Made by a program: the position numbers and the translations under genes. A stretch of DNA of 64,000 nucleotides, taken from the NCBI RefSeq assembly GCF_003254545.1, contig NZ_QJRH01000065.1, positions 155,752 to 219,751 of the forward strand. Direction: 5' to 3'. The stretch is from Flavobacterium tistrianum. GTDB lineage: Bacteria; Bacteroidota; Bacteroidia; Flavobacteriales; Flavobacteriaceae. This document shows, piece by piece, positions 46,305-55,732 of the stretch. How positions within the stretch are numbered: position 1 is the first letter of the stretch; each line of letters begins with the position of its first letter. Under the pieces are notes generated by a model. That model had not been told where the DNA came from, did not search any database, and saw nothing but the letters and a program-made list of their open reading frames with translations.

Positions 46305-47294
46305 ATGAAAGTAAGAAATTTATTAATAGCTATTGTTTCTATCGCTGGAGGTTTTGCTTCTAATGCGCAATCAAATTTGCTAAACGCTAAAACTCCTGCT
46401 CAGATTGGACTTAAAACTCCTGCTCAATTAATATCTGACAATGATAAGCCATTGGCTTACGGTTATGTAGATGATAGAGATATCTTGATGGGAAAAACAA
46501 CATGGGAAATCATTGATTTAAATGAAAAAATTAACTTTCCAATGTACTTTCCGGTAGATACAGCTAATATTGGTCCTAACAGACGTTCTCTTTATGACGT
46601 TTTAACTAAAGCTATTAAAAGTGGAAAAATAACTGAGGTATACACTGATAGTTATTTCAACACTAAAAAATCTATGAAAGACATCGAAGGATCTTTATCT
46701 CGTATTGATACAACGGATGCAGGTAGAGAGTTAATTAACCAATACCCTGATGACTACAAATCACGTGTTGTGAAGAAAAAAGTAGTTTCTGGTAAAGGTA
46801 AAAACAAATCGGTTTCTTATGTAGAAGAAACAGTTGGACCAACAAGAACGGTTCCTGCTGAATACATCTTGAAACAAGATCTTACTGCTGCTGATGTTAG
46901 TCAGTATAAAATTAAAGGATACTGGTATTTTGATAAGCGTCAAAGTGAATTGAAATATCGTTTACTAGGTATTTGCCCAGTAACTCCAGACGTTTATACA
47001 ATGAATAGTGATGAAAAGGATTATATTGAATTGTTTTGGGTATTTTTCCCAAATGCCAGAGAAGCACTGCATGAAGCAAAAGCTTTCAATGACAACAATT
47101 CAGCTCTTCCAATCTCATTTGATCAGATTTTAAATTCAAGACGTTTTAATGCTGTTGTATACAAAGAGGAAAACCTTTACGGAGACAGAGCAATTAGCGA
47201 TTACATGAAAGACAACGCACAAAATCAGTTGTTAGAATCTGAAAGAGTGAAAGAAAAAATTCGCAACTTCGAACAAGATATGTGGAACTACTAA
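46305..47294 (+). CDS. gldN: Gliding motility / T9SS protein GldN
   Basis: A 329-residue periplasmic protein with a signal peptide (LLIAIVSIAGGFASNAQ). It partners GldK in the secretion ring. The body is strongly conserved with the following gene (for example AYGYVDDRDILMGKTTWEII, GPTRTVPAEYILKQDLTAAD, DEKDYIELFWVFFPNAREAL). It ends the gldKLMN transcript at a terminator. Confidence 0.95.
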   Translation: MKVRNLLIAIVSIAGGFASNAQSNLLNAKTPAQIGLKTPAQLISDNDKPLAYGYVDDRDILMGKTTWEIIDLNEKINFPMYFPVDTANIGPNRRSLYDVLTKAIKSGKITEVYTDSYFNTKKSMKDIEGSLSRIDTTDAGRELINQYPDDYKSRVVKKKVVSGKGKNKSVSYVEETVGPTRTVPAEYILKQDLTAADVSQYKIKGYWYFDKRQSELKYRLLGICPVTPDVYTMNSDEKDYIELFWVFFPNAREALHEAKAFNDNNSALPISFDQILNSRRFNAVVYKEENLYGDRAISDYMKDNAQNQLLESERVKEKIRNFEQDMWNY

Positions 47295-47317
47295 GTTGAT
47301 ACATAATACAATAATTG

Positions 47318-47354
47318 AAAAACTCTTACTACCTTTGTAGTAAGAGTTTTTTTT
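47318..47354 (+). terminator. Terminator after gldN
   Basis: 14-base stem aaaaactcttacta / tagtaagagttttt, six-base loop, T-run. The same hairpin recurs after gldO. Confidence 0.92.
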
Positions 47355-47470
47355 ATGTCAAAAAGTTAGCAAGAATATGGTATAGAGTAATATTTGATTT
47401 CTTTTTGATTATGTAAGAAAAATAACAATATTTGTAATAAAATTTCGTTTAATGTTTTGTAAAAATTATC

Positions 47471-48463
47471 ATGATGAAAGTAAGAAATTTATTAATTGCT
47501 ATTGTTACTGTTCTAGGAAGCTTATCTTCTAATGCTCAGTCTAATTTACTTAATGCCAAAACAGCTGATCAGATTGGAATTAAGACGCCGGCTCAAATGA
47601 TATCGGATAACGATAAACCTTTAGCGTATGGTTATGTTGATGATCGGGATGTGTTGATGGGAAAAATGGTTTGGGAAATTATCGATTTAAATGAAAAAAT
47701 CAATTTTCCGTTATATTTTCCAGTAGATACTGCCAATATTGGTCCAGATAGACGTTCACTTTATGATATTTTGACCAAAGCCATAAGAAATGGAAGAATA
47801 ACAGAAGTTTATGCAGATAGCTATTTTAATACAAAGAAAAGCTTAAAAGATATTCAAGGGGCATTATCTCGCGTTGATACTACAGATGCTGGTCGTGAAC
47901 TAATTAACCAATATCCTGATGATTATAGGACTCGTGTTGTTAAGAAGAAAGTTGTTACGGGTACAGGTAAAAATAAAAAAGTTACTTATGTAGATCAGAC
48001 AGTTGGGCCGACTAGAACAGTTCCTGCTGAATATATATTAAAGCAAGATCTTACGGCTGCAGATGTGAGTATGTATAAGATTAAAGGCTTTTGGTATTTT
48101 GATAAAAGGCAAAGTGATTTAAAATATCGTCTGTTAGGAATTTGTCCAGTAACTCCAGATGTTTACACAATGAATAGTGATGAAAAGGATTATATCGAGT
48201 TGTTTTGGGTTTTCTTCCCTAATGCACGAGAAGTCCTGCACGAAGGAAAAGCTTTTAATGATAAAAATTCAGCCATGCCTATTTCATTCGATCAGATTTT
48301 GAACTCTAGACATTTCAATTCTGTTATATATAAAGAAGAAAATGTTTATGGCGATCGCGAAATCAAAGATTATATTAAAGATAACGCACAAAGTCAATTG
48401 TTAGAATCTGAAAGGGTAAAAGAGAAGATTCGTAATTTTGAAGAAGATATGTGGAATTACTAA
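47471..48463 (+). CDS. gldO: GldN paralogue GldO
   Basis: A 330-residue close relative of GldN, with the same signal peptide (LLIAIVTVLGSLSSNAQ) and nearly the same sequence throughout; differences are scattered. In F. johnsoniae gldN and gldO are adjacent and partly redundant, and this arrangement is the same. The tandem copy carries its own terminator, so both gene and terminator were duplicated. Two ATGs (47471, 47474) leave the start uncertain by one residue; the second matches gldN. The gene has its own upstream region, so expression may differ from gldN. Confidence 0.95.
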   Translation: MMKVRNLLIAIVTVLGSLSSNAQSNLLNAKTADQIGIKTPAQMISDNDKPLAYGYVDDRDVLMGKMVWEIIDLNEKINFPLYFPVDTANIGPDRRSLYDILTKAIRNGRITEVYADSYFNTKKSLKDIQGALSRVDTTDAGRELINQYPDDYRTRVVKKKVVTGTGKNKKVTYVDQTVGPTRTVPAEYILKQDLTAADVSMYKIKGFWYFDKRQSDLKYRLLGICPVTPDVYTMNSDEKDYIELFWVFFPNAREVLHEGKAFNDKNSAMPISFDQILNSRHFNSVIYKEENVYGDREIKDYIKDNAQSQLLESERVKEKIRNFEEDMWNY

Positions 48464-48483
48464 GTTTATAAACTCATAATAAG

Positions 48484-48519
48484 AAAAACTCTTGCTACCT
48501 TTGTAGTAAGAGTTTTTTT
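48484..48519 (+). terminator. Terminator after gldO
   Basis: Stem aaaaactcttgcta / tagtaagagttttt, same loop (cctttg) as after gldN, one base different, T-run. Confidence 0.9.
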
Positions 48520-48540
48520 ATTTTATTTATATACCTCACA

Positions 48541-49614
48541 ATGCTTGATTATTTAATTGTCGGATCTGGATTGGCTGGAATTTCTTTTGCCGAGGTCGCC
48601 CTTAAGAACAACAAATCAATTTTACTTTTAGATGATGAATCTCAGAATTCTTCAAAAGTTGCTGGCGGTTTGTACAATCCTGTAATCTTAAAGCGTTTTA
48701 GTGAAGTTTGGAATGCAAAAGAGCAACTTGTATTGATGAACGAGTTTTATGATAAAATAGAAGAGAAGCTCAAAGAGAAATTCAACTTTAAAATGCCAGT
48801 TTTAAGAAAGTTCTTTTCAATTGAAGAACAGAACAATTGGTTTGCAGCTTCAGATAAAATCAATCTGGCTCCTTTTTTGTCAACTAAACTAATTTCAAAA
48901 AAGTATACTAGCATTGACTCTCCATTCGACTACGGGGAGGTTTTGCATACAGGATATGTTGATACTGCTTTATTGTTAGATACCTATAGGCAATACTTGC
49001 TTCAGAATGATTTGTTGAGAGAAGAATCTTTTGATTTTGACCACATTGAGTTTTTAGATTCAGGAATTCAATATAAAAATATTAAGGCTCGTCATATCAT
49101 TTTTGCTGAAGGTTTTGGAATGCATAAAAACCCCTTTTTTAACTATCTTCCATTAGATGGAACAAAAGGCGAATTGTTTATTATAAAAGCGCCAGATTTA
49201 AATCTAGATGTAATTGTAAATACAAGTGTTTTTATTTTGCCTTTAGGCGATAATCTGTTCAAAGTTGGAGCCACATATAATTGGCATGATAAAACTGCCG
49301 AGCCTACAGAAGAAGGTAAACAGGAGCTTTTAGAACGCATTAAAGAAATCATTACTTGCGACTTCGAAATAGTAAAACACTTTGCTGGAGTTCGTCCAAC
49401 AGTTGCAGACCGAAGACCTTTGCTTGGAACTCATGAAGTGCATAAGTCTCTGCACATTCTTAACGGATTAGGAACGCGTGGTGTAATGCTTGGTCCTGCA
49501 ATGGCGGAAGCATTATACGATCATATCGAAAATAATGTTCCGCTAGATAGAGAAGCAGACATTAAGCGATTTCATAAAAGATATTTGAAAGGTCTTATTT
49601 TTGGCCAGCCTTAG
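48541..49614 (+). CDS. FAD-dependent oxidoreductase (DAO family)
   Basis: A 357-residue flavoprotein. The N-terminal FAD site is DYLIVGSGLAGISFAEVAL (GxGxxG plus later Asp), and the C-terminal FAD contact region is FAGVRPTVADRRPLLGTH and NGLGTRGVMLGPAMAEALY, as in glycine/D-amino-acid oxidase-type proteins. The substrate is not evident. It begins about 20 bases after the gldO terminator. Its 3' end overlaps the convergent DUF983 gene by 20 bases. Confidence 0.88.
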   Translation: MLDYLIVGSGLAGISFAEVALKNNKSILLLDDESQNSSKVAGGLYNPVILKRFSEVWNAKEQLVLMNEFYDKIEEKLKEKFNFKMPVLRKFFSIEEQNNWFAASDKINLAPFLSTKLISKKYTSIDSPFDYGEVLHTGYVDTALLLDTYRQYLLQNDLLREESFDFDHIEFLDSGIQYKNIKARHIIFAEGFGMHKNPFFNYLPLDGTKGELFIIKAPDLNLDVIVNTSVFILPLGDNLFKVGATYNWHDKTAEPTEEGKQELLERIKEIITCDFEIVKHFAGVRPTVADRRPLLGTHEVHKSLHILNGLGTRGVMLGPAMAEALYDHIENNVPLDREADIKRFHKRYLKGLIFGQP

Positions 49615-49978
49615 GATCGTAAGAAACAAACATATTGATGTATAAGTTTCTTGAGAGACGCAAAACGAACGGGAATAAAATAACCAGCGTTATAATAATT
49701 GCCAAAAATGACTGCTCTATTGTGGTGTCAAAAAACACAAATGAAACTATAAAGGCAGCAACACCTACGGCTACATTTAAAGCATAACTAACATACATGG
49801 CACCATAAAAAAATGAAGGTTCAATCTGGTATTTGAATCCGCAGTGGCTGCAATGATCATTCATTTTGAGAACTTTACTTAAATGAAGCGGATTTGTGTC
49901 TTCATACATGCTTTCTTTTTGGCATTTTGGACAACTTCCTGTTATTATGCTGTTTAGTTTGGAGCCTCTTTTGAACAT
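49595..49978 (-). CDS. DUF983 domain-containing membrane protein
   Basis: A 127-residue protein with a zinc-ribbon-like pair of CxxC motifs (SCPKCQKESMYED and DHCSHCGFKYQIEPSFFYGA) followed by two membrane helices. This layout and the PSFFYGAMYVSYAL phrase define DUF983, whose function is unknown. It overlaps the convergent DAO gene at the 3' end. Confidence 0.88.
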   Translation of the reverse strand: MFKRGSKLNSIITGSCPKCQKESMYEDTNPLHLSKVLKMNDHCSHCGFKYQIEPSFFYGAMYVSYALNVAVGVAAFIVSFVFFDTTIEQSFLAIIITLVILFPFVLRLSRNLYINMFVSYDPKAGQK

Positions 49979-50308
49979 TTTAAGTAAATTTTATAGTCTT
50001 TAATTCACCTCAATTGTATTTGGATACTAGTGTGAATGGGAGTAATTATTTATAGCAAATATACAGTATTTTTAGGCTCTAAGCTATTAAATTAGGATAA
50101 AAACTTACATCTTATTTTGATTTGATTTGAGTACAATGTTTACCGTTACAATGTTTCTTTCTTTTATAAAATACATTTAAAATATATTTTCAATCCAATG
50201 ATTTTTTACCTAATTAAAGAAGAAAATTTCAGAATTAAACAAGACTTTTAGTTTTCGAATTTTATAAAAGCGATTGTTTTTCAATATAAAAACTTCAATT
50301 AAAAGTTA
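49979..50308. other. AT-rich intergenic region upstream of the ABC-F gene
   Basis: About 330 bases with no gene seen. It is the divergent region between the DUF983 and ABC-F genes; beyond the promoter box below, nothing definite. Confidence 0.5.
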
Positions 50309-50316
50309 TACTTTTG
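50309..50316 (+). promoter_or_regulatory. Candidate -7 box (TACTTTTG) of the ABC-F gene
   Basis: Exact TAnnTTTG match; leader to ATG 50414 about 90 bases. Confidence 0.45.
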
Positions 50317-50413
50317 CACTTTCAAAATTGTAATTGCCAAAGGTTTATTTACAGTTTATTTTTTATTAATGAAATAAAGGTCTTTTTGACAGCCTTTAGT
50401 TTTTGCTCAAATT

Positions 50414-52336
50414 ATGCTTAATATACACAATCTTTCCGTTTCTTTTGGAGGAACATATTTATTTGAAGAAGTTACTTTTCGTTTAGGTGCCGGCGACCGC
50501 GTAGGTCTGGTTGGTAAAAACGGAGCAGGTAAATCTACAATGCTAAAAATGCTTGCAGGTGATTTTAAACCTGACTCTGGAGTAATTTCTCAAGAGAAAG
50601 ATATTAAAATGGGATTCTTACGTCAGGATATTGATTTTGAACAGGGAAGAACTGTTTTGGAAGAAGCGTATGAAGCTTTTACAGAAATTAAAGTTGTTGA
50701 GAAAAAACTTGAAGAAATCAATCATCAATTGGTAACTAGAACCGATTATGAAAGCGAAGAGTATGCTAAGATTATAGAAGATCTTTCTGATTATACGCAT
50801 CGTTTTGACCTTCTTGGAGGTTATAATTATGTGGGAGATACAGAGAAAATCCTTTTAGGTCTTGGTTTTAAAAGAGAGGTTTTTAATAACCAAACTGAAA
50901 CATTTTCTGGCGGATGGAGAATGCGTATCGAATTGGCTAAACTTTTATTGCAATCTAATGATGTATTGCTTCTGGATGAGCCAACCAACCACTTAGATAT
51001 TGAAAGTATTATTTGGTTGGAGAATTTCCTTCGCAATTATCCTGGAGTTGTGGTAATTGTATCACACGATAAAATGTTTTTGGATAATGTGACGAATAGA
51101 ACAATCGAAATCTCTTTAGGAAAAGCATACGATTTCAATAAACCATACACTCAGTATTTGGAGCTTCGTCATGAAATTCGTGAGAAGCAATTGGCAACTC
51201 AAAAGAATCAGCAGAAGAAGATTGAAGAAACAGAAAAATTAATCGAGAAATTCCGTGCAAAAGCTTCAAAAGCTTCAATGGCGCAATCATTGATTAAAAA
51301 ATTAGATAAAGTAGAAAGAATCGAAGTTGACGAAGATGACAATTCGGTAATGAATATCTCTTTTCCAGTTTCAAAAGAGCCGGGAAAAGTAGTTATCGAA
51401 GCGGAACATGTAACAAAAGCTTACGGAGACAAAACGATTCTAAAAGATATTAGTTTATTGGTTGAAAGAGGAAGTAAAATTGCTTTTGTTGGACAAAACG
51501 GACAAGGAAAATCTACTTTTATAAAAGCATTAGTAAACGAATTTGAATACCAAGGAAATATCAAATTAGGGCATAATGTACAACTAGGATATTTTGCTCA
51601 AAATCAAGCAGAATATTTAGACGGAGAAATTACTTTGCTTCAAACAATGGAAGATGCTGCAACCGATACAAACCGAATGAAAGTTCGTGACATGTTGGGG
51701 TCTTTTTTATTCCGTGGAGATGATGTTGAGAAAAAAGTAAAAGTGCTTTCTGGAGGTGAACGTAACCGTCTGGCACTTTGCAAATTGTTGTTACAGCCAA
51801 TCAACGTTTTGCTGATGGATGAGCCTACGAACCACTTAGATATTAAATCTAAAAACGTTTTAAAAGCGGCACTTCAAAAATTCGGCGGAACTTTATTATT
51901 GGTTTCTCACGACAGGGATTTTCTTCAAGGAATGTCGAATATCGTGTACGAATTTAAAGATCAAAAGATTAAAGAATATCTTGGAGACATTAACTTTTTC
52001 TTAGAACAGCGTAATCTAGAAAACATGCGCGAAGTGGAGAAAAAAGATGTGGTAAAAAGCGCACCAGCTCCAAAAGAAAAAGAAGCCAGTAAATTATCTT
52101 ACGAAGATCAGAAGAAAGGAAAAGCGCTTCAGAACAAATTAAGTAAAATTGAAAGTCAGATTCAGCAATTAGAAAAACAAATTCAGCACGACGATAAGAT
52201 GTTAGAAACTAATTATGACAAACATATCGAAGACGCTTCATTTTTTACGGCCTACAATAAAAAGAAACAAGATTTAGAGCAATTATTAATTGATTGGGAA
52301 GTGGTTTCAGAAGAGATTGAAGGGATGAATGCTTAA
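50414..52336 (+). CDS. ABC-F family ATPase
   Basis: A 640-residue soluble protein with two ABC domains and no membrane part, the ABC-F type that acts on ribosomes. First domain: Walker A GLVGKNGAGKSTML, signature FSGGWRMRIELAKLLLQ, Walker B VLLLDEPTNHLDIESI. Second domain: FVGQNGQGKSTFIKAL, LSGGERNRLALCKLLL, VLLMDEPTNHLDIKSK. Between them is a charged helical linker (about 245-330) that reaches the ribosomal P-site in relatives. The C-terminal coiled coil (about 560-640, QNKLSKIESQIQQLEKQIQ) is as in Uup-like proteins. Which ABC-F subgroup, and whether it gives drug protection, cannot be told. Confidence 0.93.
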   Translation: MLNIHNLSVSFGGTYLFEEVTFRLGAGDRVGLVGKNGAGKSTMLKMLAGDFKPDSGVISQEKDIKMGFLRQDIDFEQGRTVLEEAYEAFTEIKVVEKKLEEINHQLVTRTDYESEEYAKIIEDLSDYTHRFDLLGGYNYVGDTEKILLGLGFKREVFNNQTETFSGGWRMRIELAKLLLQSNDVLLLDEPTNHLDIESIIWLENFLRNYPGVVVIVSHDKMFLDNVTNRTIEISLGKAYDFNKPYTQYLELRHEIREKQLATQKNQQKKIEETEKLIEKFRAKASKASMAQSLIKKLDKVERIEVDEDDNSVMNISFPVSKEPGKVVIEAEHVTKAYGDKTILKDISLLVERGSKIAFVGQNGQGKSTFIKALVNEFEYQGNIKLGHNVQLGYFAQNQAEYLDGEITLLQTMEDAATDTNRMKVRDMLGSFLFRGDDVEKKVKVLSGGERNRLALCKLLLQPINVLLMDEPTNHLDIKSKNVLKAALQKFGGTLLLVSHDRDFLQGMSNIVYEFKDQKIKEYLGDINFFLEQRNLENMREVEKKDVVKSAPAPKEKEASKLSYEDQKKGKALQNKLSKIESQIQQLEKQIQHDDKMLETNYDKHIEDASFFTAYNKKKQDLEQLLIDWEVVSEEIEGMNA

Positions 52337-52345
52337 TGTTTTTTT

Positions 52346-52571
52346 GTTTCAAGTTTCAGGTTTCAAGTTATCGTCTTGACGAGTAAATTTAACCGCAAAG
52401 CACGCTAAGTTTTCCATAAGTTACATTACAATGTACAAAGTTCGCAAAGCCTTATCAGAAGATAGCTTTGCGAACTTTGCGTTTTATAAAACTTTACAGA
52501 TCAAAAAAACTTAGCGTGCTTTGCGGTTAAATACTTATTCAGTTCAAAACCTGAAACCTGAAACCTGAAAC
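52346..52571. repeat. Triple-nested inverted repeat after the ABC-F gene
   Basis: Outer arms 52346-52367 (gtttcaagtttcaggtttca) and 52551-52571; middle arms 52389-52413 and 52506-52530 perfectly complementary over 25 bases (unit aaccgcaaagcacgctaag); inner arms 52435-52450 and 52465-52480 (gctttgcgaactttgc, 15 of 16). The middle and inner units are of the same kind as the gcaaagttcgcaaag repeats at 18.9-19.7 kb. No gene is inside. Confidence 0.85.
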
Positions 52572-52574
52572 AAA

Positions 52575-53537
52575 CTACTTAATAATCCCAATAGATCTAG
52601 AGTGTTCAATCGCTTTGCTGCTTTCTTTAAAATAGCAGACTGAAACATTTATACTTTCCAGGTTTTTTAAAATCTTTTGAACTTCTTTTTTCTGAGATTT
52701 ACCAGTCTGTCTGATATAAACGGCAACTACAGTTACGGGAAATATTTTGCAGATTCTTTCGTAGAGTTTTGGATCGTGCTGAGAATCATCGCCCATTAGA
52801 ACATATTTGAGCGTTGGATAGAACTCAACTACATGTTTGATTTTTTCATATTTATGATCGTGATTTCCTCTTCCGCTCATAAAAAAATCGGTGATTCCTC
52901 TTTTGATATCTTTTAAGAGAAAAACCGCTTTGGGTAATTTGTTAATTCGCGTGAATTTGGCAATAAATCGGTATAAATTCCATTCACTGCTAGAAATGTA
53001 AAAAAAAGCATTTACTTCTTCCATGTTATCTCTTCCTGCAGAACTTAAAGCTTGATAGTGCGGTACAACATCTTTGAAAACTTTTCGGTCATTTACATTT
53101 TTAAACAATAAAATATAAAGTTTTCGGAAGAAATTATTGGTGTGCGAAATCAAGAAAGTGTCATCAATATCTGATATGATTCCGAGTTTTCCTTTGTGTG
53201 GTCTTATAAAACTGCCTTTGCAAGTAGTGGTTTCATTGCGATATTTTAAACTGACTTCATAAGGCATCCATCCAAAATGGGTTTCTTTTTCTAGCGGAAT
53301 ACAGAAGTTAAAGTAACCGTCGTCAAGTGTTTTGGTATGAATTACTTCGTTGTTGTAGTGAAGGTAGACATCAAAATTTTTAATGGTTTTTATTCTGAAC
53401 AATCGTAGAATTGAAGTGGCGTTTTTTAATTTCCTTTTTTCAAAATTATATTTGTTTTCCCTTTTTAAAACGTGTCCCATTACAATTAGCTCTTGTTCAT
53501 TTGCATAACCGCGATATAATTGTAGAATTGGTTTCAT
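52575..53537 (-). CDS. App1-family phosphatidate phosphatase-like protein
   Basis: A 320-residue protein of the App1 (DUF2183) family. The HAD-type catalytic motif GIISDIDDTFLIS (DxDxT, about residue 130) and later MGDDSQHDPKLYERI are clear. Yeast App1 is a phosphatidate phosphatase on actin patches; the bacterial substrate is unknown but a phospholipid is plausible, and the divergent neighbour is a lipid-kinase-like gene. Start ATG 53537. Confidence 0.88.
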   Translation of the reverse strand: MKPILQLYRGYANEQELIVMGHVLKRENKYNFEKRKLKNATSILRLFRIKTIKNFDVYLHYNNEVIHTKTLDDGYFNFCIPLEKETHFGWMPYEVSLKYRNETTTCKGSFIRPHKGKLGIISDIDDTFLISHTNNFFRKLYILLFKNVNDRKVFKDVVPHYQALSSAGRDNMEEVNAFFYISSSEWNLYRFIAKFTRINKLPKAVFLLKDIKRGITDFFMSGRGNHDHKYEKIKHVVEFYPTLKYVLMGDDSQHDPKLYERICKIFPVTVVAVYIRQTGKSQKKEVQKILKNLESINVSVCYFKESSKAIEHSRSIGIIK

Positions 53538-53598
53538 TAATTACGTATATTTATGTAACTGTAATTTACTTAATTTAATTGATTTTAAAGATAAAATT

Positions 53599-54468
53599 TT
53601 GAAAAAGAATATTCTATTTGTTGTAAATCCTATTTCTGGAGACTTGGATAAATCTGATCTGATCGATGCTGTCGAAGAGTTTGCGGCAACCAATCATTTT
53701 GATTTGGAAGTGTATGAAACTACAGGAAAAAATGATTTAAGAGCAATACAATCTTTATATAATGAATCTGAACCAGAACGTATTATTGTTGCTGGAGGCG
53801 ACGGAACAATAAAAATGGTGGCCGAAGCTGTAGAAGAACAAGATGTAATAATTGGAATTTTGCCTGCTGGTTCTGCAAACGGACTTTCGGTAGATTTGAA
53901 TCTTCCTGATGGAATAGAGGAGAACCTTAAAATAGCCTTTTTGCACCATTATATCGAAATGGATATGATCTGCATCAACGGCAAAAAAAGCATTCATCTG
54001 AGCGATCTTGGTTTAAACGCAAATTTGGTTAAGAACTACGAACAAAGTGATGTTCGAGGATTTTGGGGTTACGCGCTCCAAGCTTTTACTACGCTTAAAG
54101 AATCTGAAGAGCCATTTGTGGCAACAATTTCAGCAAATAATAAAACCGTTGAGCATGTAGCGAGAATGATTGTAATTGCCAATTCGCAGAAATACGGAAC
54201 AGGAGTTATCATTAATCCGAATGGCGCGATGAATGATGGAAAGTTTGAACTGGTGATTTTAAAAAGTCTTGATCTGCTTTTAATTGGAAAAATAATTACC
54301 GGAAATATGCCGATTGACTCTGATGACATTGTAATTATTTCAACCAATAAAGCAACTATAAAAACGGATTATCCTGTTGATTTTCAAATTGATGGAGAAT
54401 ATTGCGGAGCGCAGACTTCGTTAGAAATTGATATTTTGCACAAGCAGATGAAAATTGCAGTTCCGTAG
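53599..54468 (+). CDS. Diacylglycerol/lipid kinase family protein
   Basis: A 289-residue DAGK_cat protein. The N-terminal ILFVVNPISGD and the nucleotide loop IIVAGGDGTIKMVAEAV followed by GILPAGSANGLSV are signatures of YegS/DgkB-like lipid kinases. The start is TTG at 53599: the conserved NPISG motif lies only ten residues in, so no later ATG can serve. It diverges from the App1 gene (61 bases apart) and converges on a FemX-like gene with two bases between stops. Substrate unknown. Confidence 0.88.
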   Translation: MKKNILFVVNPISGDLDKSDLIDAVEEFAATNHFDLEVYETTGKNDLRAIQSLYNESEPERIIVAGGDGTIKMVAEAVEEQDVIIGILPAGSANGLSVDLNLPDGIEENLKIAFLHHYIEMDMICINGKKSIHLSDLGLNANLVKNYEQSDVRGFWGYALQAFTTLKESEEPFVATISANNKTVEHVARMIVIANSQKYGTGVIINPNGAMNDGKFELVILKSLDLLLIGKIITGNMPIDSDDIVIISTNKATIKTDYPVDFQIDGEYCGAQTSLEIDILHKQMKIAVP

Positions 54469-54470
54469 AT

Positions 54471-55616
54471 TTATTTAAACGGATTGCGTTCCTGCCATTC
54501 TGTTTTGGGTTCCAAATAATTGAAAAATCTTGAAATGTTATGATTTATCAAAGCGTTGCTGTGCGTAATTAACCCATACATTTTTACAGGTTTTGCACCA
54601 ACAGAACTTTTGATTTCGAGAGCTGTTCTGGCAAAGACGATTTCGCGGAAACCTTTTTTGATCGAATATGCAATCATGTCGTATAGCATGTTTAAATACA
54701 GCATTTTCTCGCGCTGAATGCTTTCGTCATAACCCAAGAAATAAGTATCCATTACATGGCCGTTTTTGATTAAAGTATTGAAACCAATTAGTTTTTCATC
54801 CAAGAAATAACCGTACAGAAGAAAGTTGTCTCCCATTATTTCTTTAAAAAAACTAAAATGGTTGCGAGCTAAAAAAAAGGTGTTGAAAGGTGCATTTTTG
54901 GCAACATGAAAATAAAGGTCGTAAATAACATCTTCATATTGTTTGATGTCGGAAAGAGACATTTTCTGTTTTACAATTCCTTCCGATTTTTTTCGTGCAC
55001 GTTTGTATTGATCACGATACTTTTTTGACAAGGCATCGATATAATCCTGTTCGGTTTTCCAGTTTTCTTTGATGTTGAAAATCATGTTCGGCTGGGTCGA
55101 AAACGTATAATTGTTTTTAAATTCAGCTTGAAGCGGTTCAATCTCTTTTGCAGTAAAATCTTTTATGCTGGTTATATGGACCTTTTTTCCGCTTTCTTTT
55201 AAATCTTTTTTTAATTGATTAATTGCTTTATGAAGAGTTTTTATAGCTTTTGATTCTTTGACGCTTTTGTCAAAAATAAAAGCATTTTGTCCCGTAAGCA
55301 TATTATTTCCGACAAATAAAACATGCGAAGCAAAATTCTTTAAGGCAAAATTACGCACCGAAGTTTTTAAGCATTTATCGCGTTCTCCAAAAGATTCGAG
55401 TTTTTCTGCAAATAAGAACTGCGTTAACACAATTCCAATTAATCTTTCCTCTTCAAGAAGTCCGATGAAATGGCAAGTCATATTTACTGGACAAGAGTTT
55501 TCCAGCACTTCGAGATATTCTCGAGTCAAAAAAATGTTATTTGCTGCAAGCGAGTTCCATTCTACAGGCAATAAAGATGCGCTTTTGTAAACCTGGAAAG
55601 AATATGTTGTATTCAA
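54471..55616 (-). CDS. GNAT/FemX-like acyltransferase
   Basis: A 381-residue protein resembling the GNAT-fold peptidogalycan/FemX-like families (PF13480 or PF04339 type). Two GNAT-like halves are suggested: LEEERLIGIVLTQFLF in the first and FLDEKLIGFNTLIKNGHVMD with ARKKSEGIVKQKMSL in the second. It may transfer an aminoacyl or acyl group to a peptide or lipid. Substrate unknown. Convergent with the lipid kinase gene. Confidence 0.75.
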   Translation of the reverse strand: MNTTYSFQVYKSASLLPVEWNSLAANNIFLTREYLEVLENSCPVNMTCHFIGLLEEERLIGIVLTQFLFAEKLESFGERDKCLKTSVRNFALKNFASHVLFVGNNMLTGQNAFIFDKSVKESKAIKTLHKAINQLKKDLKESGKKVHITSIKDFTAKEIEPLQAEFKNNYTFSTQPNMIFNIKENWKTEQDYIDALSKKYRDQYKRARKKSEGIVKQKMSLSDIKQYEDVIYDLYFHVAKNAPFNTFFLARNHFSFFKEIMGDNFLLYGYFLDEKLIGFNTLIKNGHVMDTYFLGYDESIQREKMLYLNMLYDMIAYSIKKGFREIVFARTALEIKSSVGAKPVKMYGLITHSNALINHNISRFFNYLEPKTEWQERNPFK

Positions 55617-55686
55617 AAGAGTGAGCTAATTTCTTCAAAATTAGATAATATTTGTAATAACTAAAGGGCTTTAAGTTATTATTAAG

Positions 55687-55725
55687 AAAACCCGTTTGAG
55701 ATTATTTTCCAAACGGGTTTTTATA
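55687..55725. terminator. Bidirectional-looking terminator
   Basis: 12-base stem aaaacccgtttg / caaacgggtttt with an 11-base loop; A-rich left flank and T-rich right flank. It follows the DUF1761 gene on the minus strand. Confidence 0.8.
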
Positions 55726-55732
55726 ATTGATA

